NCBI GenBank assembly: GCA_021018815.1
Contig: JAITYX010000012.1
Span: 9,535,001-9,599,000, forward strand
Source: Talinum fruticosum
Taxonomy: Eukaryota; Streptophyta; Magnoliopsida; Caryophyllales; Talinaceae
Length of the DNA: 64,000 nt
Direction: 5' to 3'
Numbering within the stretch: the stretch's first letter is position 1; each line of letters begins with the position of its first letter. The notes below the pieces were generated by a model that saw only the letters and a program-made list of their open reading frames with translations, made no database searches and was not told the origin of the DNA. Positions 11,881-23,189 of the stretch are shown piece after piece. A program made the position numbers and the translations under genes.

Positions 11881-12399
11881 AAAGGCATTCCACGAGATAG
11901 AAACTTTGTTAGTGATATAGATGCAGTTTTTCATCCTTTCTCAAAGGATAAGACAGAAAAACATGATAGAATTGTATAGAGTAGATACACTTGAATGAAA
12001 CTTATATTCTATCAAAGAAAATAAGCTTAGATTGCATAAAAAAAACTAAAGTATCAGAGCAAAAAAAAAAATAAAAAATTACAGAGGAACAGAGCAATGA
12101 TAGACTGAATTGAAACTCGAAGTAATTAACTCAGAAAGAATTGCAACTTAGAAAGAAATAAACATGAAACTGAAATTTCATTACAATTTAAACTAAAAAT
12201 TTACACAAAAGAGGGTGAGAGAAACTCCCCTAAACAAGACAACAAATTTTTCTAACTATTCTCCCCTTTCCTTTCAGTAAAACAAAATGAGGAAGAATGT
12301 ATCAAGAAGATACATATTTGTATGTCCGGACAAAAAAAAATTTTAAAACAACAAAACAAAATTTTAAGATGGAGGAGAGGGAGCGATGCGAGTCGAGGA

Positions 12400-13936
12400 T
12401 GGTAGACGTGCAGTGCACCTTCATCGATAAGATCTTGAAGATGTAGACGAACGAGGCGGTGGTAGCACTGGGATCTCCGGAATGGGCTCGGCTCCGAGTG
12501 GGCGACCCGGAACTAGATCCTCCCGGAACTCGGCCGATGGAGGAGTGTGCTCGGGTTGACCGGCTGCTGGCCGACCATGGTCAGCGAGGTCTTCGACCCA
12601 CTCAAACTACCGTCCGAGCTGATCACTTCCGGTTGATGTTACGGAGCACCTTGGCCCTCTGTTCCTGCTGCTCGCTTGTTCCGCTTCCTTCTCCCCTTCC
12701 TCGAGATGGAGCTACCTTAGTCGCAAGCTCCTTCTCTTCTTCTTCTTCTCCTTCTTCTCCTTTTTCGAGAGGAGGATTTGGCTGGACTCGAGGATTCTTC
12801 GGATGTATCCGAGTCCACTGGATCCTTAGCCGCCTTGGAGCGCCGTTCTTGAAGGAGCTCAATTAGCTCCCTTTGCTCCTTAACCAGTACCTTTATCTCA
12901 AAATGCACGTCTTGCTGGTCTCGGATTTGGGATTGAGCTGTTTTACGGTTAATGGTCATAGATCGTAAGACAGTCTTCAATGACCGGAGGGTGTCCTTGA
13001 ATTCGGTAGACACGAGGAGATTTTGTCCATTACAACGAGAGGACAAAGAAAAAGAAAGAACTTGAGAGATACTTGAAGTGGAGGCACCACCAGGTGGAGG
13101 AGGTAGAGAGAGAGGTGATTGGGTCTAAGTCCGAGGCGGAGAAGGGCGCCTCGGTTATGAGCTATGAACCCGGACACTGGTTGGGTCTCCTGGTATCCAT
13201 ACCCAAGGAGTTCCTTTTTCCAACGACAATGGCAGCCTCGAAACCGCGTTAGGATCCGAGGGAATAGGAACTTTGAATTGTTTAAAGATGAGGGTGAGAA
13301 GAGCCCAGAAAGGAAGTGGGGTGTTCTTCTTGGTCCGAGTCCGAGCGAGCACGATCGCTATTTGCTCGACTATAGCAGGAAAGAGGTCTACTTCGTAGCC
13401 CTCAAGGATGTCGTACTGAGCTTTTAGATGCTTGGAGTTGGGGTTCTCATCAGCGAGAAAACAAAGAAGGCGAGCTTCGATTTGAGTTGGGTCACGAGAG
13501 AAGTTTTGCGTGACCTAAGGAATTCTTTAGCGTACTTCCCAAAGAAGTCATCAGCAACCTCGTTGAAAGGTATGGGGTTGCTTGTTTAAGAATAAAGAAG
13601 ATACTTTAAAGAGGCGGTGAAGAAGAGAGGTGTTGATGCGAACGGTTATGTTTTGAACTCTTGAGGTGAGGATACCCTCGAGCTAGAAAGATTTGTGTAG
13701 AACTCGAAACAAGTTACGGGTATATGAACTCGCTGAAACAGAGGAAACTGTAAACCCCTATGGATTTGATATGAGCCAACCACGAAAATTTTGTGGTCGG
13801 GAAGAATTTTTCATCCAACGTAAGATGTTGGGTAACAATAGGTTTTGAAGGATTGGAGGGGCCTTCTTGGCTTTTGGTACGGGGTTTCTTGGTGGCGAGA
13901 ACCAAGAAAATCGGGGTGGGAACCTCTTTTCGGCAT
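12400..13936 (-). pseudogene. Extra ORF between pol and 3' LTR, Copia copy 1 (unknown function)
   Basis: An ATG at 13936 starts MPKRGSHPDF, the same start as the matching ORF of copy 2 at 38691. It runs, with frameshifts, toward about 12400. It has a conserved LDEKFFPTTKFSW..H block (13800-13760), a middle part, and a C-terminal heptad-like charged helix (LVKEQRELIELLQERRSKAAKD, 12960-12890) followed by a Ser/Glu and Lys/Arg-rich tail. The position matches the extra or env-like ORF reported in some Sireviruses, and the coiled-coil C-terminus fits. I see no convincing signal peptide or membrane span, so I do not call it an envelope protein. Confidence 0.6.
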
Positions 13937-14347
13937 GTTTGATGTGGAAAGAGAGAGAGAGAGAGATGAACTTTTGTGAAAGAGAAGGAGAGAGATAGAG
14001 ATAGCTCTACGAAAGTGAGCGGAAAAAGAAAATGAAAGAGTAGAAAGAGAGAGCTGAGTGTGACAGAGCTTACTTGAGATGACCTTCACTTAGCTTGAGA
14101 GCAACGAGAGTTTCTTTGATCGCAGAGAGCTTGCTCGAGTTGAAGTAATTGAGAGAGTGAAAGTAAGTAGAGAGTAAAGTAACAAAATGAAGGAAAAAGA
14201 GCGCTATTTATAGAGAAAGAAATATCCTTCGATAGTCGTTCGACTCGGCTCTTTAACGGTTACCTCGGACCGGTGTGGCTGTTACGCTCTCCAACGGTTA
14301 GAATTCCAGCGATTGTCTCTCAACGGCTAGTTGTCCGATCGAAGCGC

Positions 14348-14349
<2 letters not shown>

Positions 14350-14386
<37 letters not shown>
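14350..14386. repeat. (GA)n microsatellite inside Copia copy 1
   Basis: A perfect run of about 18 GA units. It lies between RNase H and the extra ORF, on the 5' leader side of that ORF. Copy 2 has only a short CT run at the matching place (about 38288-38300), so the tract expanded in copy 1. Confidence 0.85.
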
Positions 14387-14395
<9 letters not shown>

Positions 14396-14639
14396 TTTTA
14401 AAAGAAATTTCTAAAATTCTCCACTAATCTAGAGATGATTTCGAAGTTTGATGTCCATTTTTCTCAAAATCTAAGTCGACTCGGTGAAGTTTCGAGTGAC
14501 TTAGAAACCACAAACAACTAATAACTTCGAGCTCGGTATCACTAGTTCAACTGAACTAATTGTTATTAAAGAAAGAAAGCACACAACACATAATCATGCA
14601 AAGTAATTTCATTTAGAAAAGCACATAATTATGCATTAA

Positions 14640-15010
14640 TCATGCCAAGCTCATTCCTAATAAAGCAAAACTAATCCTCACTAAGTGGCTTAGTAAAGAT
14701 ATCAGCTAATTAAATATTGGTAGGAATGAATTCAAGTTTAATATCACCCTTTTCAGAATTATCTCTCGGAAAATGATACCGACCTCAATATGTTTAGTCT
14801 TTGAGTGCTTGAATCTGGATTCTTGGTGATGCTAATTGCACTTTGATTATCACACTTAATTGGAATTGATTTGAATGAAAGTCCAAGATCTCTCAAGTGT
14901 TGCCTTATCCATAAAATCTGGGCACAGCATGCTCCAGGTTGCAATATACTCGGCTTCAGCGGTTGATAGAGCTACTGAATTTTGCTTCTTTGAGTGCCAA
15001 GATATCGGGG
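14640..15010 (-). pseudogene. RNase H remnant, Copia copy 1
   Basis: On the minus strand the segment reads AACCAQILWIRQHLRDLG-like sequence, then IKCDNQSAISITKNP, then HT-KHI-like and ADIFTKPL-like sequence towards 14680. This is the usual end of Copia RNase H, including the CDNQSAI motif with its catalytic Asp. Frames shift near 14765, 14800 and 14945. Pol ends here, and the extra ORF begins about 700 bases farther on. Confidence 0.75.
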
Positions 15011-15489
15011 ATTGACCCGAAGCTGGCGAGGCTCTGAGGTGCTCTTTCTGTCAACTTTATATCCAACATAGTCAGCATATGAGTATCTAGTGAGAGTCTA
15101 TTCTGAGTCTCTAGAGTACCATAGACCTAAATTATGAGTCCCTACAAGATATCCGAATATTCTCTTCATCGCAATGAGATGTGATTCTTTTGGATTAGCT
15201 TGAAATCTTGCATACGAGACAGACACTAAACATTATGTCCGGCCTCACTGGAAGTAAGATATAGCAAAGATCCCATCATACCTCGGTAGAGTTTCGATCT
15301 ACTTGCTTTGCCTTTCTTGTCCGAGTCCGGTTTTATCTTTGCTTGCTCATAGGTGTTGCTTTGCAAGTTTTACATTTTGAAGTTTGTACTTCTTCAGCAG
15401 CTCCTTGGTATACTTTGATTGATGGACATAGATGCCATCTTTGTCTTGCTTGATTTGTAGACCAAGGAAGAAATTGAGTTATCCCATCA

Positions 15490-16150
15490 TACTCATTTGA
15501 AATTCTTATCTCATTAACTCAGAAAACTCTCGACACAGAATTTCATTAGTAGCTCCAAAAATTATGTCATCAACATAGATCCGAGCAATAAGAAAGTCTT
15601 TCCCCTTGGTTTTTATAAAAAGAGTCTTGTCAATCCGATCTCTTCTAAAATCATTTTCAATCAAGAAATTGCTTAGTCTTTCATACCAAGCTCCGGGAGC
15701 TTGTTTAAGACCATAGAGAGCTTTTTGCAATTGGAAAACATGATTTGGAAATTCTAAATTTTCAAATCCAGGGGCTGCTTAACATAGACTTCCTCTTCAA
15801 TGAAACCATTGAGAAAAGCACATTTAACATCCATTTGATACAATTTGATATTCATGCTAGATGCAAATGCCAATAAGATTCTAATAGCTTCAATTCGGCA
15901 ACGAGTGCAAAGGTTTCCCCACAATCAATCCCTTCTTCTTGATTGTAACCTTGAGCCACAAGTCTAGCCTTATTTCGACTACCAACAAACCTTCATCCAG
16001 TTTGTTCTTGAAAACCCATTTGGTTCCTATGAGTGGGTGGTCGGCAGGTCGTTTGGTCGGAGTTCGGACTTGGTTTCTTTCGAATTGATTGAGTTCCTCT
16101 TGCTCGACCTCTACCCATTGAGGTTCATTAAGGGCTTCTAGTGCATTTCT
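15490..16150 (-). pseudogene. Reverse transcriptase remnant, Copia copy 1
   Basis: Minus-strand pieces in order: ALNEPQWVEVEQEELNQFE, IGTKWVFKNKLDE, an [17 protein letters not shown] region, [29 protein letters not shown] sequence, then QKALYGLKQAPGAWYERLSNFL and the catalytic RIYVDDIIFGAT. YVDD, the polymerase active site, is intact at about 15560. The open part is 15506-15730; upstream parts are split by one-base shifts. Confidence 0.85.
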
Positions 16151-16419
16151 GGGTTCGGTTAATGAAATGAATGCGGTGCATGCACATAGATTTTGTTGAG
16201 AGGAACGAGTTCTTACCCCACTGTTGATATCGGATAAGATGTTTTCTAGTGGTGGTTAGAAGCATATTTGAATGCTTTACTCGTTCTCCGGTTCACTAGA
16301 TCCGTAGGTTGAATTGTTGATCTTCGAAGTCTATTCCGAGTGAGCTTATTCATCCGATTGACCTTCAACATTTTGAGTTGGCTCTTGAGTTGTCTCATTC
16401 CGAGTCATGTTGTTCCGAG

Positions 16420-17330
16420 TCATTTCATTCCGAGTGACTTTAATTTGATTCTTAATGAGCTCATTTTCATCAAGATCATCATCTTTGTGAGCTTCAGGTC
16501 CGAGAATGTTGACTCACTTGGTTTTTCATGTTTAATCTCATCAAACACAACGTGGATGCTTTCTTCCACTTTGTTAGTTCTTTTATTGAAAATACGATAT
16601 GCTTTGCTATGAGATGAGTAACCAAGAAAAATACCTTCATCTGATGAAGCACTTACATCCAAAGGGTTTGAAGTATGAAACGTTGGGTTTCTTCCCTTTG
16701 TAGAGCTCGTATGGAGTTTTCTTCAGAATGGGTCCGATGAGGCATCTGTTCAACGTGTAGTTTCGTTGTGTTGACTACCTCGGCCCAGAAATAGTAGGGT
16801 AGATTATGTTCAATCATCATTGTCCTAGCTATTTCTTCAAGAGTTCGGTTCTTCCTCTCCACCACTCCATTTTGTTAAGGAGTTCTTGGTGCTGAGAAGT
16901 TGTGAGAGATGCCATTCTTGTCACGGAACTCTGTAAATTCCGAGTAGTCGAACTCCCTTCCATGGTCGGTTCGAATTCTCTAAATCTGAGTCCGAGACTC
17001 AACTTGGATTTTCCTACGGAGCTTGCTTGAACTCTTTGAATGCTTCATTTTTGTGCTTAAGAAAACACACCCAGGTAAATCGTGAGTAGTCATCAACAAT
17101 AACAAGCACATATGATTTACCTCCGAGACTCTTGACAAGGATTTCACCACATAAATCCATATGCAACATTTCAAGCACCTTGGATGTGGAAACAGTTTTC
17201 GAAATTTGAAGAATGATCGACTTGTTTCCCTTTTTGCATGCTTCACGGATTTTATCTTTCTTAAATGCACAGTTAGGCAATCCTCCGACTAAACCATGAG
17301 ATGCAAGTTTCTTAATGGTATGCATGCTAA
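16420..17330 (-). pseudogene. Integrase remnant, Copia copy 1
   Basis: Minus-strand order: the His/Cys-type end (CxxC reading as REACKKGN), then LHMDLCGEI with the first catalytic Asp, SYVLVIVDDYSRFTWVCFLK with the second, then the ERKNRTLEEIARTMM stretch (16653-16865) around the catalytic Glu region, and the C-terminal IFLGYSSHSKAYRIFNKRT and ESIHVVFDE landmarks (16420-16662). Frameshifts separate the blocks. Confidence 0.85.
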
Positions 17331-17549
17331 CATGACCTAGTCTATGATGCCATGTCTATGAATCATCATGAAGAGATGCTTTTAAGCAAGATAAATTCGA
17401 CTCGGGTCAAAAAGAGGAATAGTATAGGTGTTACCGATCTCTTATTTGAGAGCTTGATCTCCTTGGTAGCATCATCGGAGATATAACAATTGGTCCGGGT
17501 GAATTTTACCTCTTGACCTTTATCACATAGTTGAGAGATGCTTGAGCGG

Positions 17550-17765
17550 ATTGTATTTTAACCCTTTGACAAGGTATACTTGGGCTGACCAGATTGCTTC
17601 CTTTTCCAATCTTGCCTATCCCAATTATCCCTAAACGTGACTTTTCCTCCCTTGTAATCTTCTAACTCGAAAAAGAGTCTTGGATTTCCTGACATGTGAC
17701 GTGAGCATCCGTTATCTAGGTACCAATGCCCTTTTGTTCTTTTTCGAGCCACCTGTAAGTCGAAA
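17550..17765 (-). pseudogene. Protease / GAG-pre-integrase remnant, Copia copy 1
   Basis: The minus-strand motif GHWYLDNGCSRHMSGNP is the Copia protease site, usually DSG. Here Ser is replaced by Asn. It is followed by KGGKVTFRDN and, after a shift, by an NLLSISQLCDKG-like segment at about 17520-17570. In copy 2 the site is an intact DSG. Confidence 0.75.
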
Positions 17766-18539
17766 TAAACTAACCTTTCTCACTTCCGCTAACGAACCTA
17801 GTAACTTCCTTTACTGTGGTCGTTTTCTAAGGAAGTAGACTCTTGGGAACCCAGATTTGAATAACTTTGGGTTTGGTCCGATTCTCGAGTCTTTCTTTTA
17901 GAGAAGCTGAGTCTGTGTCTCTTTCTTTTGAAAAGCTTTTCTTTTATAAACCGGTGGAGAAGGTTTTCTCCTGTAAGCTGGTCCGGGCTCGGTCCTCCTT
18001 TCATTCTTATGAATGGGACCATGATCAGCCTTTTTGAACTTCACGGTTTTGGAATCCTTTTTGAAAAGTTTTGAGTAGGAATTGGATTCCTCCTCTTTGT
18101 TAAAACCAAGTCCTTCTTTTACGAAGGAGACACATTAAGACCCTAAGAGCATGTCAAGGTTTTTCGACCTTGAGTAAATTTTAAAATAAGCTCTTAAGAT
18201 TTATTGAGTTCTTGCTTCGGATGCTTATTTTCTCTTCGAGTAACTTAGACAGTCTTATTAGATTGAGCACTAGTCTTGAGTTCTCTTAGAGTAAGTCTCG
18301 GTTTTCCAATTCATTTTTCAAAGAGATGCTCTCGAAGTAACGAGACTCAAGTTGTTCTTTAAACCGAGAAGAATCGGAATTGGACTTTTCTTCCAAAGTA
18401 AAAATATATTTGGCTAAATCAACTTTGGAGAATTTGAGGAAGTATTCAATTACCTCCCGAGGATTTGTTTCCTCACGATCTGAGTGATCTAAGTCGACTC
18501 TTATTCGGCTTACGAGTCCGAGAGTGCCATCAAACATTT

Positions 18540-19560
18540 TGAATCATCCGAGTCTTCATCACTCTAAGTGGCCATCATAGCCTTTTTCTTCTTTCTATCT
18601 CTCTTCCTTCGGGACGAGTCTTTGACTATGTGTTCCTTACTCGCCACATTCAAAACAGTTGGAGTTCTTAGTTAAAGATAACTTTGAAGGGGAAGAATGT
18701 TGACCTTTTCTATCCTTCTTGTCTTTCTTATAGAACTCTTCTCTTGGCTTCTTATCCCATCTCTTGTGCTTCATCATTCTTTTGAAGCCTCTAGCGATAA
18801 GTGCCATAGGATCCTCTTCTAAGTTAGATGAACTCAGATTTGCTTCTCTCGTTTTACGAGGCCTTCGAGTGCAATGTTCTTTTTAGTGCTGACCTCTGCA
18901 TCCTCCTCTTCTAGGTGGATCTCATGGGTGAGTAGCTTTCCAATGAGTTCGTCCGGCTTCGGTAAGGATAGGTTCCGAGCCTCTTCAATGGTTGTCACCT
19001 TAGGACCCCATGTTCTCTTGGGTAGACTTCGAGTATCTTTCTACACATTTCCTCGTGGGAAATCTTTCTACCCAGAGATTTGAGATTGTTAGTAATCTAG
19101 TGAAGTGGATGAACATTTGTGTGATGTTCTCTTCGGCTCCATCTTGAACAGCTTGTATTTGTGAAGATACTGGCTTATCTTCACTTGTCCGACTTGACTT
19201 GTGCCTTCATAAGTCTTGACAAGTATGTCCCACACTTCTTTGGCTGTGTCACAGGCTGAAACTCGGTTGTATTCTTCCGAGTTGATGGCGCACATCAGAA
19301 TGTTCGATGCCTTGAAGTTCTTTCTAACTTGTCTGTTTCATCGGTGGTGTACTCGGACTTTGTTTTGGGCAAAAGTCTTGTTTCTTCCATCTTCATTGGA
19401 ATGTAGTTCCTTACTTGTATTCCGGACCTCTTCATCGTGATCCAACAGAAAACATTCCATGAGCTTTTTCCGAGTGCACGAAGTTAGATCCTTTGAACTT
19501 TGGTGGTCTCGTTGGAAGATCTTCTTGCATCAAACTCTCCATTGTTCCGAGTCATTTGAT
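18540..19560 (-). pseudogene. gag remnant, Copia copy 1
   Basis: Minus-strand landmarks: CAINSEEYNRVSACDTAKEVWD, TYEGTSQVGQVKISQYLHKYKLFKMEP (19089-19295), then after shifts LIARGFKRMMKHKRWDKRP-like sequence (about 18750-18810), and a zinc knuckle beginning CFECG (18630-18662) whose later Cys/His are displaced by a stop and shift. Between gag and protease a long Ser/Glu/Lys-rich coiled segment follows (18000-18540). It is similar to copy 2. Confidence 0.75.
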
Positions 19561-19600
19561 CTTTAAACCTTTGGATGGTTAGATCCTTTCTAAAAGGCTA

Positions 19601-19612
19601 GGCTCGATACCA
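19601..19612 (-). other. Primer-binding site, Copia copy 1
   Basis: On the minus strand TGGTATCGAGCC follows the LTR end by two bases. The initiator tRNA-Met complement would have TCAGAGCC; one A is missing at the CAG. Copy 2 has the same 12 bases. Confidence 0.8.
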
Positions 19613-19614
19613 AT

Positions 19615-21071
19615 TAAAGGTTTGCTCTTGGAGAGGCTAAGTCACCCTAGAGGGGGTGAATAGGGTGATGGGGAAATTTAAACAAGTAATGGAAGAATAA
19701 AACTAGAAATGACTTCGAGGAGAGTCCGAGTTTAGATTGAACTCGAAAAGTAGTAACTCGAAAGTTACGCGGAAACCCTCCGGGGCGGAAAATCACGGTC
19801 GGTGCTAATCCAAGCACCAAGTCAAATCCACTATTTTGAATCCATAAAATACGAGTAGAAAGACTAAACCGGAATTGCTCCCTTAGACAATTCCTTACAA
19901 GATTTTTCTAGACTTAGAAATTCCCTTATCCGATCTAGTATTTCCTAACCGAGATAACCTTTACGAGTTAGGGACAAGCGAAGCTGAGTTAACCCTTACG
20001 AGTCGGTCAAGGGACTTTACTCGAAAGTAAGAATGAGTGTTTGTAATCGATTACAAGACCTTACAACTCGGAAAGATGTTAAGTACAAAGTTGGAGTTGT
20101 AAGTAGAAGATTGAGTATGAATACAATTACTTTTGCTTAAGTACGTGTATTGACAGTTGGTTCAGCAATCTTCAAGTCATGAGAGTTGGCTTCTATCTAT
20201 AGATAACCAAGCGGACTAGCTGTTGTGACTCGTCTTCCGACTGGAAGTCCTTTGTGACCATTGCGATGGTCTTTCCGAGTCACTCGGAAAATATTCATTC
20301 AGGTGTGATCCTTGGGCAACGACTCTTGAATCCTTTGGAAGTCTCAATCCACTGGTGGTGTCTCGAAAAGTAGGGTGGAAACCACCGTTGATTTGACATC
20401 TTGAAGTAGGAAAAGCCTTGTCTCCTGGTGATTTGACATCTTTAAGCCGGTTACTTTTGTAATTCAAAAGTAGGATAACCTCGTTTGAATAACCTATAAA
20501 AGTAAATTGATTTGGTTCTCAAAGTATAAAATACTTTGGTCCAAGATTAGACAGAAATAATAATTTAATTAAGATAATTAAGTGCGTAATTATCCGAGTC
20601 CTAAAAGAGTGGAATTTTCTGAGTCTAATATCTATTATACTCAAATTTCATTTGAGTCGAGTCTAGAAGTAAAGCAAGTCGGATAAAGAACATCGAGTGG
20701 AAAGACTTGATCTAGACTATCAATGTTCAAAACAAGCATGCTTGACTAACACAATAATTCAATTAAACTTAGATCATGAAGTCGGACTGAGTTTATGCAC
20801 ATTAGAGCAAATGTTTGAACATGCAATATATCCGAGTATTGTCCGAGTGACTCGGAAGCGTGTGCGAACGAGTATGCTTTACGAGTCGAGTCAAAATCAA
20901 GTGAGAACATATGCAATGGTTTACGTAACACTCGAAAAGATTCTATATCACTCGGAAAAGTTTCTAAGACACTTAGAATGACTTGTAATCAAAACCTTAT
21001 AAGAGATGAAGTCTTATACCTGATTCCTTGATGGAACTCGGAATGATGTATATGTAAAGTCCGAGTCTTCG
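19615..21071 (-). repeat. 5' LTR of Copia copy 1 (1457 bp)
   Basis: A direct repeat of 10352-11864. It starts TAAAGGTTTGC, where the partner has TGAAGG, and ends TCTTCG, where the partner has TCTTCA, so both terminal dinucleotides carry a substitution relative to TG...CA. The internal TATA is weakened (20194-20201). Confidence 0.9.
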
Positions 21072-21076
21072 GACCT
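21072..21076. repeat. Target-site duplication GACCT (right), Copia copy 1
   Basis: Identical to 10347-10351. The MULE coding frame resumes at 21077. Confidence 0.88.
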
Positions 21077-21839
21077 CACCGATGGACTTGGTGAATCTTG
21101 CTGAGGAAGTTGAAAAAGAAAAATTCGCATTACTTGGAGTATCCTAATCTAGCACATGGGCAAAATATGAAGCATTATATATTGAATAAGGATATTGATT
21201 TGGTAGAGATGTTTAAATATCTTGATAGGTAGAAATAGAGAACCATTGATCTTTGGATAGGATGTTTGAAAAAACCTAATGAAATTTTACGAGTTGGCTA
21301 GAAGTCTAAGAAAGAAGGATTTATTGCCTAGTATACCTTCATCTCCTACTTGTCATCAACCTTTATCTTCTACTTGTCATCAACCTTCATCTCCTCCTAT
21401 TGTTACATTAACAAGTAATGTGAGGAGAAGTCCTAGATTCAATAATAGTTTGTCTCCTACGAATGATATGAGCAATGCTGCTTTCGGAATTCATACATTC
21501 CTACTTGTTATTCCCGGTAATGTTACGTAAATTGTCCGAATATCTCCCTTTATTGTTGTGTTATCAACAACTCCTAGGAGAAGTCCTAGATTCAACAATA
21601 CTTTCCCTGTTATTAAGCAGCAAAGCCTTCGGGCCGAGTTATCCCAGCCAAGCCCAAAAGCAAAGGCAATTGGTTTGAAAGAGCCCAAAGCATTGCCAAG
21701 AGGAAAGGGTTGTGCGTCCCAAAGAGTAAGAGTAGAACCCCTACCGAGTCTCAAAACTCTGCATGTAGCCTAGAGTCTACTTTAACTATGAATCAATCTA
21801 ATCCTACTAGGTCATCATCTAGGGAACGGGATCAATAGA
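21077..21839 (+). pseudogene. MULE transposase, second piece (between Copia and CACTA insertions)
   Basis: The frame from 10279 continues here with a MDLVNLAEEVEKEKFALLG stretch, then stops appear (first near 21149). A Pro/Ser-rich linker follows at 21330-21480, with two RRSPRFNN repeats (about 21425 and 21575), then a Lys-rich segment. Ser/Arg/Pro linkers like this lie between the N-terminal domain and the acidic region of many plant MULE proteins. The piece ends where the CACTA element begins. In-frame stops show that it was already decayed, or has decayed since. Confidence 0.6.
21837..21839. repeat. CACTA target duplication AGA (left)
   Basis: AGA next to CACTAC; the same three bases follow the other end at 26344-26346. 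Only three bases, so the terminal CACTA and the hairpins carry most of the weight. Confidence 0.65.
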
Positions 21840-21957
21840 CACTACTACTAATATGACTTTTTGTTATGGTCGATTTACGATAGTTAAAAGGAAAAATCGT
21901 CATAAAAAATGAGGCGGTGGCATTTTTGTAAATAAGCGGGTTTTTATTACACTTATG

Positions 21958-22070
21958 ATTACGGTTCTTTCAATAAACTGTTGTCATAGGTTGAGCTGTC
22001 AACTTTGAATTACGGTTCCGTGAAAGAACCGTAGTCATAGGTTGTATTTATGACGAGTTCTTCCATAGAA
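21958..22070. repeat. CACTA subterminal repeats, left
   Basis: Several direct and inverted copies of an ACGGTTCTTT motif with the complement AAAGAACCGT: 21961 (ACGGTTCTTTCAATAAACTG), 22013 (ACGGTTCCGTGAAAGAACCG). Subterminal repeats of this sort are where the CACTA DNA-binding protein is known to bind. Confidence 0.65.
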
Positions 22071-23189
22071 CGATCGTCAAATGTGTCTTTAGATAGATCT
22101 AAAAATGCGAGAATTGGTGCCTGCTATTTTCCACACCCAATTAATCTGCTCTCTACTCTCGCTCTTATCCCTCTCCATAGTTCCTCTCATCCACTACTTC
22201 CTCGGATCTAGATTTTCTTGGTCTAATACTTGTCGCCGGTAAGCTATCCTCGTCGTTGTACCTCTTCTTGCCTCTTTCCTTTCGCTCACTCTTTCCTCTC
22301 GTCTCTTTTAAGTGTAGTTGTCCTCTCTTGTCATTGTCTCTGTCGTCGTTCTTCCGGTATGAATCTATATCCTCTCTTATTTTTCGTTTTAAGTTATTTA
22401 CAAAATTTAGATAGTTAAATGTTGAATGTATTTGCGGTAATTATTTGAATGTTGAGAATGTGGCTAATGTTTGAGATTGTTGAAATGTTGAATCGTTTAT
22501 TGAGAATGTGGGCAACATTTATTTAGTTTGTTAAGTTAGAAATTCGTGAAATGTTTGAGATTTTGAGAAAAGGGTTTAGAAGTTTAGGATTTAATTAATA
22601 TAGAGAAATAGAATGATAGTTAGGATGGTAAATTGAAAGAGTGTATCCAAATTTATTTAGGGTTTAGAGAAATAGAAAGATAATTTGGATATAAGGTCAT
22701 CCCCAAAAACTTGACCTAAAGATAAATTTGTATCCAAATTTATTTATTTTGATGAAATGATGTTGGGATGGACTCATTTATAAAATTATCGAAATTGGTA
22801 TCCAAATTTGGTTAGAGTTTGGAGAGCGGAACGATTTATGGTTAAGGGTTTGGGGAAATAGAAAAATTTATGGTTTAGGGTTTAGGAAAATGGAAATATC
22901 TATGGTTTAGGGTTTAAGGATCAAAAGGGAGAAAATTTAAAGGTGAAAATGTAAAAAATTGGAAAGGTTTTTGATATAGGGATCTCCTCAAAAACTTATA
23001 GTAAAGATAATTTTGTTATCAAATTTGTTTATTTTGATGAGTTGATGTTGGGATGGACTAATTTATCCAATTATCTAAATTTTCGGTTTTCTTTTTGGTT
23101 GCAAGTTTGTTGTATTATACATGATCATAAACTAGAGTACATGATTTTTTTGAAGTTTACGTAATACATAAGACAAAAATGAATATCAA
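22071..23189. other. CACTA interior, no gene recognised
   Basis: There is a CT-rich stretch at 22130-22370 that could be a leader. It is followed by AT-rich sequence with a loosely repeated GGTTTAGGGTTTAG motif (22840-22915) and two similar ATCCAAATTTATTTA/GGTCATCCCCAAAAACTTGA blocks (22640-22800, 22970-23080). I see no coding sequence until 23190. Confidence 0.5.

Larger units (their letters stand above)
10352..21071 (-). mobile_element. Sirevirus-like Ty1/Copia LTR retrotransposon, minus strand (copy 1), about 10.7 kb
   Basis: LTRs at 10352-11864 and 19615-21071 flank gag, protease, integrase, RT and RNase H, all read on the minus strand in the Copia order (integrase before RT). A further ORF lies between RNase H and the 3' LTR. 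The PBS lies beside the right (5') LTR and the PPT beside the left (3') LTR. GACCT flanks both sides (10347-10351, 21072-21076), a perfect 5-bp target duplication. The large size, the CATCAAAAGGGGAGAT-type PPT, the SIRE-like gag and the extra 3' ORF all suggest the Sirevirus lineage; that is inference. Pol frames carry many one-base shifts. Confidence 0.92.

Noticed and set aside
12459..12866. 135-residue plus-strand ORF
   Set aside because: It is antisense to the extra ORF of Copia copy 1, whose minus-strand reading matches copy 2.
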